Of a stretch of DNA of 64,000 bases, positions 19,790-29,686 are shown piece by piece. The notes below the pieces were generated by a model, which ran no database searches, was not told the origin of the DNA, and saw nothing but the letters and a program-made list of their open reading frames with translations. Both the position numbers and the translations under genes were made by a program. Each line of letters begins with the position of its first letter. Within the stretch, counting starts at the first letter, position 1. Source of the DNA: Picocystis sp. L7 (Eukaryota; Chlorophyta; Picocystophyceae; Picocystales; Picocystaceae); NCBI GenBank assembly GCA_020975725.1, contig QXJR01000027.1, forward strand, positions 682,001-746,000. Direction: 5' to 3'.

Positions 19790-22159
19790 ATGGACGCAAG
19801 GAGGAGGCCGACACGTGCGGCATTCTTGGTCCTCATGGTGGTGGCGTCCGCACTGGCCGCATTGGTGCACAAGGCCAGGCAGTCCAGCCAAGATGAATGG
19901 GTCCTCGTCGATACGGCGCTGGAGAACGTGCATGGGGATGTGGTGACGAAACAAGTGAGATTCCCAGCCGAGGAAGGACACGTGGATGCAGCTGGAGGGA
20001 GAAACAACCATGATTCGGACGGGAACGCTGTGGAACTCCGAAACCCGATCGAACGTCCCGAACCAGAACCGAACGACATGGATCAAGAGCAGGTCGACGA
20101 AACGTTCGAAGGGATACAGGCAGAGAGGAACGCTTCACCATCGCGCGTACACGAAACTGGAAAGCCGATGGAAATCGATGGGACGTCGCGGAATCCTCGT
20201 CATAGATTCCTCATGTTCTTCAGTGGTCACCAGGGATCCTCTGCCTTGATGGATGTGATGGGACAGATACCAGGGGTGTACGTGCCTGGATTCGAACCGC
20301 TCGATAATCCAAACGGTCCTGTGGAGGAGAGCTTCCTGTCTACAGAGCAGAAGATGACATTCCTCGATGCAATCATGAACATGCCACAATCCCCTTCAGA
20401 ATTCGATGAATGGAAAGCGAGGGTACTTCCAAATCAGTACATACGGGTGGACCGTCAAAGCATCCAGGACTACAAACAGATTGCCAATTCCACAGTGGCA
20501 GGCTTCAAAATGCGTCCCTACACCTTAGATGGGGACTCTATGCCAGCCATGATCAATCTCAACCCGGATGACGTGAAAAAAGTACTAGACAAACACCAGG
20601 TCAATGTGGTGCTCTCTTGGCGCAGCAACATCGTCAAGTCTGCATTGTCCTGGTATCGAGCAAGAGTACTCGGGAAGAGGCAGTGCTTCCGACACAATGA
20701 TGCACTTTGCAAGAAGAACGACGAGAAGGCGCAAACTGCATCAGAAATAAATCTTGACGATTTCGATAAGTGGGTCAAGTATGTGGAGAAGACGAACGAT
20801 CAGCTGATGAAAGCGGTATCATACTTTCGGAGGCCGACCATGACCATCAATTACGAAGACTTTGAAGTCCACCCCATCAAATCCATTGCCCAGGTCCTAG
20901 AATTCGTTGGGGTTCCAGAGGAAGAACGCACAGACGAGAGAATCGAAGTAGCAATTGCACAAACTTCCTTCCACAAGGTCGGGAGCAACAGTTGGAGGGA
21001 TATGGTATCAAACTTCCGCGAATTCTGCGAACACTTTAGAGAAACGATGTACTGGCCAAACTTGGGTTTAGAAGATTGCGAGGACACAGAGAAGACCGTT
21101 GTATTGCCACAGTTCCATTTACCGTCGGCTGTTGCAAAGGATATGGACCTGCTGCCAGGAAATCGGTATTGCCTGTTAAAAGACGTGGTAGCCAGTGGAT
21201 GGATAGGAATGGATGGGGAGTATGACCCTCACCTTGGACCTTGTGACATTCGCATCGTCAAAGCAAGAGCTCAAGCATTAAAAAAGGCTCGAAACGGGGA
21301 TGGTAAAATACTTTTCAAACACATGCACAAGGCAGGAGGGAGCACCCTCTGCAACATAGCAAGGCAGAATGTCAGGGCTGAGAAGGCTCCAATACCCGGG
21401 GGCAATGATGGATGGGACACCAACTGTGTGCCTCAGATTGCCTACGTGAAAAATGGTGTTTCATTGCCCACAGTGGAAGCAGAGAAAGAAGGCGCCTGGT
21501 ATGGTGGGGTATGCTACGCATCGCATTTAAGCGTGGCTGCTCAGAGAACATTGGATGTCACCCACAAAGACCTTGATTTTATAGCCTCAGAAGGACCCAT
21601 GCCTGATACCCTCGCATTGGACTTGCCTGTGGCATGGGTAACCATGCTTCGAGATCCATTGGACCGTACACTCAGCAGCTACAGGTGGTGGCAATTTCTT
21701 GCAGATCGGTTTAGGGACAAACCAAAGGTCAGAACCGCTCTTTGTGACGCATACCAATCACCTGATCCTGATGCCTCCTTGCATGATTGGCTAGAGGTCT
21801 ACCCAGACAACTGGATGGTGCGCGTTCTTTGCGGCCGCTCCGTCCTGATGGATAAATCCATCATCATTACAGAGATGCATCTGAAAGCAGCAAAAGCCCG
21901 TCTCAACCAGTTTTCTCTGGTAATGGTGCTTGAGGAGATGGAGAGCTCTATGACACTGCTCTCCAGCACGCTTGGCTGGGCCGATGTAGATGCGGAAGCC
22001 TTGAGGGCCAACGTCATGAGCAACACCTCGGCACGAATTGCACTTGCCAACGAGCCAGACCTACTCAAAGAGCTGACGTCCAAGAATGAGATGGATTTGG
22101 AGTTGTACAAGTACGGGCAAGAGCTGTTTAGGCGGCAGCTGAAGTTCAGCCATTTATAG
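19790..22159 (+). CDS. Membrane-anchored protein with two sulfotransferase domains in tandem
   Basis: The ATG at 19790 opens a 789-residue type II membrane protein: a basic MDARRRPTR head, then AAFLVLMVVASALAAL as anchor. An earlier in-frame ATG (19706) would bury the anchor. Domain 1 (about 120-420) has a PAPS-binding-loop candidate FSGHQGSSALMDVM and a 3'-phosphate-binding candidate VVLSWRSNIVKSALSWYRA. Domain 2 (about 500-780) is of the Sulfotransfer_2/HS2ST-like class, with FKHMHKAGGSTLCNI and TMLRDPLDRTLSSYRWW. Such enzymes move sulfate from PAPS to polysaccharides or glycoproteins in the Golgi lumen. Two different sulfotransferase modules on one chain is unusual; whether both are active is unknown. 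The stop codon is 10 bp from that of the convergent CBS gene. Confidence 0.82.
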   Translation: MDARRRPTRAAFLVLMVVASALAALVHKARQSSQDEWVLVDTALENVHGDVVTKQVRFPAEEGHVDAAGGRNNHDSDGNAVELRNPIERPEPEPNDMDQEQVDETFEGIQAERNASPSRVHETGKPMEIDGTSRNPRHRFLMFFSGHQGSSALMDVMGQIPGVYVPGFEPLDNPNGPVEESFLSTEQKMTFLDAIMNMPQSPSEFDEWKARVLPNQYIRVDRQSIQDYKQIANSTVAGFKMRPYTLDGDSMPAMINLNPDDVKKVLDKHQVNVVLSWRSNIVKSALSWYRARVLGKRQCFRHNDALCKKNDEKAQTASEINLDDFDKWVKYVEKTNDQLMKAVSYFRRPTMTINYEDFEVHPIKSIAQVLEFVGVPEEERTDERIEVAIAQTSFHKVGSNSWRDMVSNFREFCEHFRETMYWPNLGLEDCEDTEKTVVLPQFHLPSAVAKDMDLLPGNRYCLLKDVVASGWIGMDGEYDPHLGPCDIRIVKARAQALKKARNGDGKILFKHMHKAGGSTLCNIARQNVRAEKAPIPGGNDGWDTNCVPQIAYVKNGVSLPTVEAEKEGAWYGGVCYASHLSVAAQRTLDVTHKDLDFIASEGPMPDTLALDLPVAWVTMLRDPLDRTLSSYRWWQFLADRFRDKPKVRTALCDAYQSPDPDASLHDWLEVYPDNWMVRVLCGRSVLMDKSIIITEMHLKAAKARLNQFSLVMVLEEMESSMTLLSSTLGWADVDAEALRANVMSNTSARIALANEPDLLKELTSKNEMDLELYKYGQELFRRQLKFSHL

Positions 22160-22169
22160 GTCCCTGATC

Positions 22170-23378
22170 TCACGTGTCCATTTCTCCAAAGAACGCCTTC
22201 TCCTTCTTCACAAAAAGCTGCAAAACATCCGTGACTGTAATGACGCTCAGCGGCTTGCCAGAGCCGTCAACCAAGTAGACACGATGTACATGGTTTTCAG
22301 ACATGAGTTGCATCACCTCCTTGAGGCTTGACTTCTTCGAACATGTAACTAGTGGCATGCTCTTGGTCCCAGAGTTGGCCTTGCTCCAATCAAAGAAGGG
22401 GTGTGTCCCTGAACCCTTGTCGACGCGTGCGTTCCCCTCTAGCATCTCCGATTCTGGGTACAGCAGTGCCAGGAACTCGACGACTGGCATGGCCAGCACA
22501 CCGAAGTGCTCTGGAAGAATACACCTCAGATCGGATGCGCTAAGGTTTCCGAGTAGCATGCCCGTTCCGTCCACCACAGCAACTCCGGACACGTCTTGAC
22601 GAATCATGTGAGCAAAGCATTCGACGACGATCAGGTTCTCAGGGACGGTGACGAGTCCTCTCCTTTCTGCCATGCCCAAGGTTTCCAGGTCCTTTTCCAT
22701 CGTATCTTGGAGTCCACCGATCCCATAGTGCAGGATGAACCTCAGCACGTCGCTTTGCGAGATCATCTTGTAGACGTTGCCGCATGCGTTGAAGACGGCG
22801 AGTCGATGGATGGCTCGTTTCGCATCTTCGTTTCCTTGGAAGAACCCGTCTTGCACGGCTTGGAAGAGATTGGCGTTCTCTTGCAGTTGGTAGAGCACGG
22901 TTCCGTCTTTTCCCACGACATCGGCCGACTTGAGGTGGAGGAACTGTTCGCTGGCTGCAATGTCTTCCAGTTCTTTGACCACTTCTTCGCTGTCCATGAA
23001 GTCTTCGTCGTCTTCTCCCAGGGATTTCCTCCACCCTTCGTTGATCCGATGTTGATCTCTTCTGAACTCCACGAACTTGGCAAGCAGGGATTGCACGTCC
23101 ACGAATCCCAGCAGCGTGGGTTTTCCCAGCACGTGTGGCCATCTTTCCGCCGCGTCTGCTGCTCTTGGATGTCCAGGTGGAAGGAGCACCGGCACGGCCA
23201 AGAGGGCGTGCTGCGCCATCTTCTTCATGGCATCGACGACGTTTTCGTCGGCTTGCACGGCCACCAGTCCCCTCCCTTTCCCTTCGCAGCTCCTCATCAC
23301 CGCGCCCAAAGCCGCATTCCGAAGCGCAGCTGCACTTGGACGAGAGGAGGGAGGCAGATCGCCCGCATTCGCCGCCAT
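22170..23378 (-). CDS. Multi-CBS-domain protein (AMPK gamma/PV42-like), copy 1
   Basis: From the ATG at 23378 (MAANAGDLPPSSRP) the protein is 402 residues; an upstream in-frame ATG at 23570 would add a basic, low-complexity leader. Four CBS motifs can be followed: around VDAMKKMAQHALLAVPVL, HRLAVFNACGNVYKMISQSDVLRF, VVECFAHMIRQDVSGVAVVDG with LSASDLR, and VMQLMSENHVHRVYLVDGSGK with VITVTDVLQLF. Tandem CBS pairs bind adenine nucleotides and act as energy or redox sensors, for example as the gamma subunit of SnRK1/AMPK. This could be such a subunit or a free-standing CBS sensor. A close paralogue lies at 34525-35709 in opposite orientation. Confidence 0.85.
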   Translation of the reverse strand: MAANAGDLPPSSRPSAAALRNAALGAVMRSCEGKGRGLVAVQADENVVDAMKKMAQHALLAVPVLLPPGHPRAADAAERWPHVLGKPTLLGFVDVQSLLAKFVEFRRDQHRINEGWRKSLGEDDEDFMDSEEVVKELEDIAASEQFLHLKSADVVGKDGTVLYQLQENANLFQAVQDGFFQGNEDAKRAIHRLAVFNACGNVYKMISQSDVLRFILHYGIGGLQDTMEKDLETLGMAERRGLVTVPENLIVVECFAHMIRQDVSGVAVVDGTGMLLGNLSASDLRCILPEHFGVLAMPVVEFLALLYPESEMLEGNARVDKGSGTHPFFDWSKANSGTKSMPLVTCSKKSSLKEVMQLMSENHVHRVYLVDGSGKPLSVITVTDVLQLFVKKEKAFFGEMDT

Positions 23379-23960
23379 CCTCTCGTTCTCCCCCTTCTTT
23401 CCCTCGAATCGAACGGGTGGATGGAAGGCAAAGCCCCTTTCAGGGAGTTCTCCTTTCCTTTCCCAGCCGTTTCGAACCCCCGGTGGTGCACGGGTCTGAA
23501 CCAGGATGGGATGTTGTCGGAATCGTCCTTCTCGGTGGGATTTTGGGTGAGAGAGATCGAGGATTACCACCAGTCATTCACTCCCTCGTATTGCAGTTCA
23601 ACCCACGAGCGTGCGAATCACCAAACACCAGGTTCCAAGTTTGACCGTACTTGTGTTCCAACGGTTCCAGTTGCCGTGCTTTTCAGGTCTTCTCGTAGGC
23701 TCACGAGTCCAACACAGCAGCAAGCGTCCACACTTCTCTCTACCCGTCCCTACTGACACTCCACTGGAGTATATCAGGTGGGGGGCAGTGCTACCGTCCC
23801 ATGCACTACAGGCTACCTACCACTGCAATCTTCTGTGACGGGGTGACCCAGTCCCTTCGATCCCTACCGAGACTCGAAACCACCCTCTGTTGGGTTTGGG
23901 AGTATCTTCTCCAAACTGGGGTGAAACGAGTGAACCACCATGATTGTACCGAGGTACAAC
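23379..23960. other. Upstream region of CBS copy 1, left flank of the LTR element
   Basis: TTCGAACCCC at 23471-23480 lies about 95 bp upstream of the CBS start and may be its promoter word. Nothing else recognisable; the last four bases, CAAC, are the left target-site duplicate of the retrotransposon. Confidence 0.5.
23957..23960. repeat. Target-site duplication, left copy (CAAC)
   Basis: CAAC directly abuts the left LTR and is repeated at 31701-31704 directly after the right LTR. Four to five bases is the normal size for Ty3-type integration. Confidence 0.8.
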
Positions 23961-24672
23961 TATTAGACTTGCGTCCGTGGTTGAATGACCCAACACACGT
24001 ACTCTTGGTGACGAGGGTCTCGTGGACAGGATTCGCACCCCTTGTACCGGGGTCTTCTTCTCTCTCTCTTCTCCCTTGCGTTGACGGAGCCTCGGCCGGC
24101 GTGGGAGGCAAGAACGGACGTGCTGGAGCGTCCAGGTGGTTTCGCCTGTTGCGTTGGTCAGGGTCGGAGGAGGAGGCGTGTTGCGCACTTGGCTTGGCAA
24201 GTAGAAGAAGTGTATCACAAAGCAAAGAGGGACCAAGGGTCTACCTCTCTCACCGCCTCTCACTGGCGGTTGGAATTGGGGCAACTGGGGTGTCATGGCA
24301 GCCCACGTGCTCCCTAGAGTCACATCTGACCGTCCGTTGCGTTCGCCCCGGGGCGAACGTGAGCTGGCAGTCGCATCGACACCGTCCAGCACCCCAGCCC
24401 TACCTTCCAGAAGCAAAGGTAGAGATGGGGTCGGTCCCCTTCAGTCGGTCTGTTTCGGTCTAAATACCGATGTCCCTTACAGAAAACCCGTTCTGAACCG
24501 GGGCGACCTTCCTTCAATACGAACCCCCAAGGGGACTGACTCCAGTTCCGGAACGGTACAGCCGTTGTTTGAGAGGGGACACCATTGCCCTTCATCCATA
24601 TGGGGTCCCGGGGGTCTGGTCCCGTAGGCCAGGGTCTCGTAGGGACCCTGGGAGGCCTCGCTGGCCGTTACA
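23961..24672 (-). repeat. 3' LTR (element orientation)
   Basis: A 712-bp direct repeat of 30989-31700. Read on the element strand it starts TGTAAC and ends CTAATA. A purine-rich stretch just inside it (24673-24685 read in minus orientation, GCCGGGAGAG) is the likely polypurine tract. Confidence 0.93.
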
Positions 24673-24700
24673 CTCTCCCGGCTCACTGCGACGATCTGAA

Positions 24701-27700
24701 TTAGAGCTGGAAGTCATATATGTACGAAACTGGGTCATACAGCATAGCCTTGATTTGTTCTTCCTGATAGTAATCCTTTTTCCCATCTGTCCATAGTACT
24801 TCATACTGGTTGTCTTGGTATGCATGCACCATCCCCTGAAAGTATGCCGGTTGGTCCTGTCCCTCCAAATGAAACAGCTCCTGTACCACACTGTTCAGTA
24901 GAGTTGTCCTTGGTGGAGAGGGCGGGCGCCGGCGTGTCTGGTACGGTAGCTTATGATATGGCCAGGTGTTCGCCATGATCGGGTTCGGAGACTGCAAATA
25001 AGTTGTCTTCTTATGAGTCTGCACGGCATCGAAGTTCGCTGGCAAAATCCCTTGCTCTGGTATGCATCCATTTTGTTCCTCCAAGGGGAGGAATTCCTCC
25101 AATAAGGCTGCTGTCTCATCTACCCAGAAGTAGCGTTGCGACGGATCAGCCATGTTTCCCTCAACCCAGTATCGTACGGGCTGCGCAGGGAAGGCTGAAT
25201 AGTCCCGCAGTAGATATCGGCGTATGCGGTACGCTGTAGTCTCATCCTGTATGGCCCGAGTATCCGGAAGCGGTGCTGCTGCTGGCTGTAGATGCTCATC
25301 CATCGGGAAGAGCGTAAGATCTGAATCAATCCATGGTTCCAGTCTGTCTACGTGTATACGATCGGAGAAGGCCGATCCTGCGGGTAGATCTAATTGGTAA
25401 GCACCATTCTGTAGCACTTGCTTGATCACATAGGGGCCCACATAGTATGGATCCAGCTTATGTTTGTCGGTCGGGCCCTTCAGTCCGTACTGGACTTTTA
25501 CTTTGTCGCCCACTGCGAAGCTTTTGGGGCGCCGTTTGGATTTCAGATTACCCATGCTTTCTGCAGCCCTGCTCAGATTCTTCAGGACCGCTTCGTAAAC
25601 TGCACGGTGCTGCTCCAGGAGGTTTGACACCCTCTGGTCATAAGTGGTGACCTGATCCATGTGTTGGTGCGGTCCACTGTTGGGGAGTTGTAGATGCCAA
25701 GGTAACCTGGATGGGCAGCCATACAATAATTCAAATGGTGAGTGACCAGTAGCAGCATGCACAGAGTCATTGTAGGCATGAGCTGCTGCTTGTAAATAGA
25801 TATCCCATTGATGCTTGTTTGAACAGGTAGAGCGTAGCGTCTGCAGTAAGGTTCTGTGCTGCCTCTCTGCCCCACCTTGGGATTGTGAATGGTATGGGGT
25901 GCCCGTCACATGTCGCACGCCCAACGCTGCGCAGAACGCCTTAAACAGGGTCCGGTACGCCGGTCCATTATCAGTGTGAATGTGCACTGGGGTGTGATAC
26001 CTGTACACCAGATGGTCCGTCAGGCACTGGGCCTGCCGGTACGCGCTCCAAGTGGAATGGATTGGTACGTATATCGCAAACTTCGTAAACCTGTCCACGA
26101 CTGTAAGCACAGCATTGTGACCTTGGGCAGTAAGTGGCAGGTTTTCCACCACATCCATCACTACAGTGTGGAACGGGTACGGGTGGAACCTTAGTTCTGG
26201 ACACAACAACGCGTGCCGAGTACGGTTACCTGGTTTCTGCAATTGGCATACTGGGCATCTTGCCACAAAGTGTCGTACGTGGTGGTGCATGTCCTTCCAG
26301 GTGAAGTGTCTGGCAGCTTCCGTAAAGGTTCGATCTTTTCCAAAATGCCTGGGGTCATGTACCAGGTGTAGTAACTCTTGCCTTATACCATTATCAGCAG
26401 GTACCACAAGTACTGGCTGTGAGTGTGGTCCTGATGTGAACAGGAGATTGTCTTGGACAGTGCAGTCTTGCGGTGGTGCGCTGAGCATGTCCTGATAACT
26501 CTGGTCTCTTTTTGCTGCGATGCGTATGCGATCCAGTATAGGAGGTATCTCTTGACCACCAGCTTCTGAAGCGGATGGTATCGGGCTGAAGGTATTAAGA
26601 GACGCAATCGAGCCACACACAGTCCGATCAGGACTGCGGCCGGCTAGCGGTCGAAGCGTCCGTGTGTGGTGTATCCAGCGGAGTAACATGTGGGCAATCC
26701 ATCCTACTGGAAAGGCGTTGCCGCACATGCGCTGTCGACCGGCTTCACTGACATCAACTGCAGCAGTGTCACCTGCCTGTACTCCTACCAGTCGCTCACG
26801 CTCGCTGGTGGTCAGCGGACGGAGCTCCCCGTCATTGCCGTGTACCCAGGTGGATCGCGAGCGGTCACTATGGGACCGTGCGCTGGCCATCAGGGTGGGG
26901 CATTTAAGACGAGGCCTGTCGAAAGCGTCTTTTGGGGCGTGTGCCCCTGGATCCAAACATTCCTGCCACGTGAGGGGAGTATGTTTCGTTGTGCCCATTG
27001 ATACCGGGGCTGGTGGCAGCGAGGTCCAACAGAGCCTGGTCCGTGCTTGAGCTCCATACTGAGAAAGGTCTTCAGTACTGGGTTCCCCAAACCATTGGGA
27101 GATTGTGTCCAGGTGAGATTCCAGGTGGGGTGCAAACGGGGTACACTCTATCACAAAGTCTGGCGATCGTAGCCGTCTGTGAAGTTTTCCCACAGCTGTA
27201 AAGAGTTCTCGATCATCGTAAAGGCCCAGCGGAGGTTTACTTGCATCTGTGTTTGCGCGTGAGAACGGCTGGCAAGGCACACCTGCAATGAGCAGGTGAA
27301 CTGGGGGAAGCTTTCGACGATGCGCCAGAGCAGCAACATCGTCACCATATCGGAAGATGTCCTTGCGAGCGAACAGGCCTGGCCGAGCCAGGCGCACTTG
27401 ATTGAACACGCGCTGGATGACGCTTCTGCAGTCCGCGTCTTTCTCAACTGCAATGTAGTCCAAGGTGTATTCCGCAGTTTCTGGTATGACCATCTCCAGT
27501 GCACGGAGCGTAGTGCCCATCCCAGCACACAAATCAAGTATGCAATATACTGTTCCTTTCCTAACCTGGGCTGAATGGCGAGAGAGATAGTCCGGTCCAA
27601 TATTTTCAGAGCCAGGTCTGTACTCCACAGTGAATGGAGCAAAGTAAGCCAGCTTCTCCACCCATCTCATTTCTCTGGGGGACAGTTGTTCAGTGGCCTT

Positions 27701-29686
27701 GGTATTGAGAAAATGACTGGCCTTGTTATCGGTGATGACCGTAAAGTTCTGCCCAAATAAAAGATGTCTCCAGTGTTGTAATGCATAAAGTATCGCGCAG
27801 GTTTCCTTTTCTGCAGGGTGATAGTTCTGTTGCGCGCTGTTGAACTTCTTCGACCAGTACTCGACGGGTCGCCATGTGCCTTGCTCATCCTGCTGCATCA
27901 GCGACGCACCCATGCCAATATCTGAGGCATCTGTCTCTACCCTGATGGGTTTGTCCTCATCAAAGAGAGCCAGTACTGGTGGGCTATTTAAAGCTGTCAC
28001 CAGTTTTTTGAAGGCTTTCTCCTGTGGCTCTTTCCAGTATGCAGCAAAGTTGTATTTCAGTGATGCTTGGTTCAACTCTGTAAGTGGGGAAGCCAATTCC
28101 GCAAAGTGAGGAACAAACCGCATGTAGAACTGACATAACCCCAGAAAAGCCATATTTTCGCGCTGCGATGTGGGGCGCGGGAACTGCTGGATCTTGTCGA
28201 GGAGACGGCCTGTGCAGGCCAACTGCGCGTCTCGAATGCGAAAGCCTACCCATTCCAGGGTGCTCATGAAAAAGTGACACTTTAATCGCTTGAGCCGAAT
28301 ATCGGCTTGTTCGCATACGGCGAAGAACTCCTCCAGATGCTGAAAGTGCTGCTGTTTTGTCTCTGAGTGTACTAAGATGTCATCCATGTACACTTTTAAA
28401 TATAGCAGGTGCCCAAACACTCTATTCATCATGCGCTGGAACATCGATGGCGCGTTCGCAGCCCCCATCGGCATGACCTTCCATACAAATGACCCAAAGG
28501 GGGTCACCACAGCAGTCTTGTCCACATCATCTGGGTCCATTCTGATCTGATGGAAGCCATCCATCGCATCAAGCGATGAAAAGTACTTGGCTCCCCTCAA
28601 GTTCTGCAGATAGTCATCGATCCTCGGCAGAGGATAGCGATCCTTGACCGTAACGTTGTTGAGAAGGCGGTAGTCAAAAACGACTCGCCATCCGCCGTCC
28701 TTCTTGGGAACCAGTATGACTGGGGCTCCCCAGCTGGATCCAGCACACAGGTCCATCTTACCTGCGTTTACGTACTCGGCGATCAGTTCCTTCAGTGCAG
28801 TCTGCTGCTGCGGGGACAGCCGGTAGTAATTACGATATTGGGGCGTAGCGCCCTCCATCAATTGAACCTTGAACATCTCTCCCGGTACTCGTTCGGGCGG
28901 TAACTCGGTACGAGGCTGAAACAGGTGCTTATATTTCTTTTCTATCAGGTCATCTAGCCGGGCCTGGTCTTGGTCATCCAGGTCCCATGCATCGCTGAGT
29001 TGGCTGCGCACTCTGCTGAAGTCTTCTTCCTCACTTATCATTTCTGGAGTGGGGTCCATAGGCTGTATCATGAGTAACAAGCAGCCTGGGTCCTTGACTG
29101 CTGCGCGAGCTTCGCTCCGGGGCACGATGAGGTCCAGTTTCCTTGAAGACAGGAACTGATGATCCCCATACACTGTAAACTTGGTTCCATTGCGTCCGCG
29201 TAGGATCATTCTGTGTTGCTGCCAGTCCAGTGCTTCCAAATGCTGATGGCAGAAGGTGGCTCCCAGGATACAATCGAACGTTTCCAGAGGGGCTATTCCA
29301 AAGTTCATGCGAGTGCGGAATCCATCGATCGTAAACGTAGCTTCAATCACAGGTGCAGTGTGAACATCTTGGCCCACAGCCACTGTGAAATCGACGCTGT
29401 CTGTCGTATACTGCCAAGATGAACGGCACGGGTCAGCATCCTGCAGTTTCTTGAAAAGCTTTTCACTGATAAAGCAGTGACTTGCTAAAGTATCCAGGTA
29501 GGCCTGGGTTCTAATTCTCCGTTTCCTGTTTCCAAAGTATGTTTCTGCAGCAAGAAATTCCTGTCTTGGTTTCACATTAGTCAATGAGTGTAAGCAGACT
29601 GGATCTCTACTGTTGTTCACCGGGGCGGCTGCAGTTTTCGCTCCCGGCTCCGTCGCGGTAACCTGCGTTACCGGACGGAGAGCCAT
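24701..29686 (-). CDS. pol: Pol polyprotein: PR-RT-RNase H-DNA methyltransferase-integrase
   Basis: A 1661-residue polyprotein. Aspartic protease lies at about 55-150 (LDTLASHCFIS). Reverse transcriptase is at about 270-500, with SSLDAMDGFHQIRM and YMDD at 433-436. RNase H is at about 580-705 (RVETDASDIGMGASL). The added methyltransferase covers about 714-1005. The integrase follows with an HHCC zinc module (CPVCQLQKPG), a DDE core (VVMDVVENLP, HTDNGPAYRTLF, SQSQGGAERQHRTLL) and a GPY/F-like module (GPYVIKQVLQNGAYQLDL). About 200 further residues end in a Tudor-like beta stretch (YFQGMVHAYQDNQYEVLW) that I could not assign. The methyltransferase is in frame and inside the chain, so it would be made and presumably processed with the other enzymes. 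Confidence 0.95.
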   Translation of the reverse strand: MALRPVTQVTATEPGAKTAAAPVNNSRDPVCLHSLTNVKPRQEFLAAETYFGNRKRRIRTQAYLDTLASHCFISEKLFKKLQDADPCRSSWQYTTDSVDFTVAVGQDVHTAPVIEATFTIDGFRTRMNFGIAPLETFDCILGATFCHQHLEALDWQQHRMILRGRNGTKFTVYGDHQFLSSRKLDLIVPRSEARAAVKDPGCLLLMIQPMDPTPEMISEEEDFSRVRSQLSDAWDLDDQDQARLDDLIEKKYKHLFQPRTELPPERVPGEMFKVQLMEGATPQYRNYYRLSPQQQTALKELIAEYVNAGKMDLCAGSSWGAPVILVPKKDGGWRVVFDYRLLNNVTVKDRYPLPRIDDYLQNLRGAKYFSSLDAMDGFHQIRMDPDDVDKTAVVTPFGSFVWKVMPMGAANAPSMFQRMMNRVFGHLLYLKVYMDDILVHSETKQQHFQHLEEFFAVCEQADIRLKRLKCHFFMSTLEWVGFRIRDAQLACTGRLLDKIQQFPRPTSQRENMAFLGLCQFYMRFVPHFAELASPLTELNQASLKYNFAAYWKEPQEKAFKKLVTALNSPPVLALFDEDKPIRVETDASDIGMGASLMQQDEQGTWRPVEYWSKKFNSAQQNYHPAEKETCAILYALQHWRHLLFGQNFTVITDNKASHFLNTKATEQLSPREMRWVEKLAYFAPFTVEYRPGSENIGPDYLSRHSAQVRKGTVYCILDLCAGMGTTLRALEMVIPETAEYTLDYIAVEKDADCRSVIQRVFNQVRLARPGLFARKDIFRYGDDVAALAHRRKLPPVHLLIAGVPCQPFSRANTDASKPPLGLYDDRELFTAVGKLHRRLRSPDFVIECTPFAPHLESHLDTISQWFGEPSTEDLSQYGAQARTRLCWTSLPPAPVSMGTTKHTPLTWQECLDPGAHAPKDAFDRPRLKCPTLMASARSHSDRSRSTWVHGNDGELRPLTTSERERLVGVQAGDTAAVDVSEAGRQRMCGNAFPVGWIAHMLLRWIHHTRTLRPLAGRSPDRTVCGSIASLNTFSPIPSASEAGGQEIPPILDRIRIAAKRDQSYQDMLSAPPQDCTVQDNLLFTSGPHSQPVLVVPADNGIRQELLHLVHDPRHFGKDRTFTEAARHFTWKDMHHHVRHFVARCPVCQLQKPGNRTRHALLCPELRFHPYPFHTVVMDVVENLPLTAQGHNAVLTVVDRFTKFAIYVPIHSTWSAYRQAQCLTDHLVYRYHTPVHIHTDNGPAYRTLFKAFCAALGVRHVTGTPYHSQSQGGAERQHRTLLQTLRSTCSNKHQWDIYLQAAAHAYNDSVHAATGHSPFELLYGCPSRLPWHLQLPNSGPHQHMDQVTTYDQRVSNLLEQHRAVYEAVLKNLSRAAESMGNLKSKRRPKSFAVGDKVKVQYGLKGPTDKHKLDPYYVGPYVIKQVLQNGAYQLDLPAGSAFSDRIHVDRLEPWIDSDLTLFPMDEHLQPAAAPLPDTRAIQDETTAYRIRRYLLRDYSAFPAQPVRYWVEGNMADPSQRYFWVDETAALLEEFLPLEEQNGCIPEQGILPANFDAVQTHKKTTYLQSPNPIMANTWPYHKLPYQTRRRPPSPPRTTLLNSVVQELFHLEGQDQPAYFQGMVHAYQDNQYEVLWTDGKKDYYQEEQIKAMLYDPVSYIYDFQL
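26674..27547 (-). other. C5-cytosine DNA methyltransferase domain inside Pol
   Basis: Motif I (SAM binding) is CILDLCAGMGTTLRALE and motif IV, with the catalytic cysteine, is LIAGVPCQPFSRAN. Motif VI region is DFVIECTPFAPH, motif VIII QARTRLCWTSL, motif IX LTTSERERLVGVQAG and motif X CGNAFPVGWIAHML. The order is that of all C5 methyltransferases. The target-recognition segment between VIII and IX is short, about 60 residues. In principle it could methylate element DNA or its insertion surroundings; activity is unknown. Confidence 0.9.

Noticed and set aside
24000-24060. A GGTGCGAATCC-like word in the LTR suggesting a tRNA T-arm
   Set aside because: No matching acceptor, D or anticodon arms could be folded around it.
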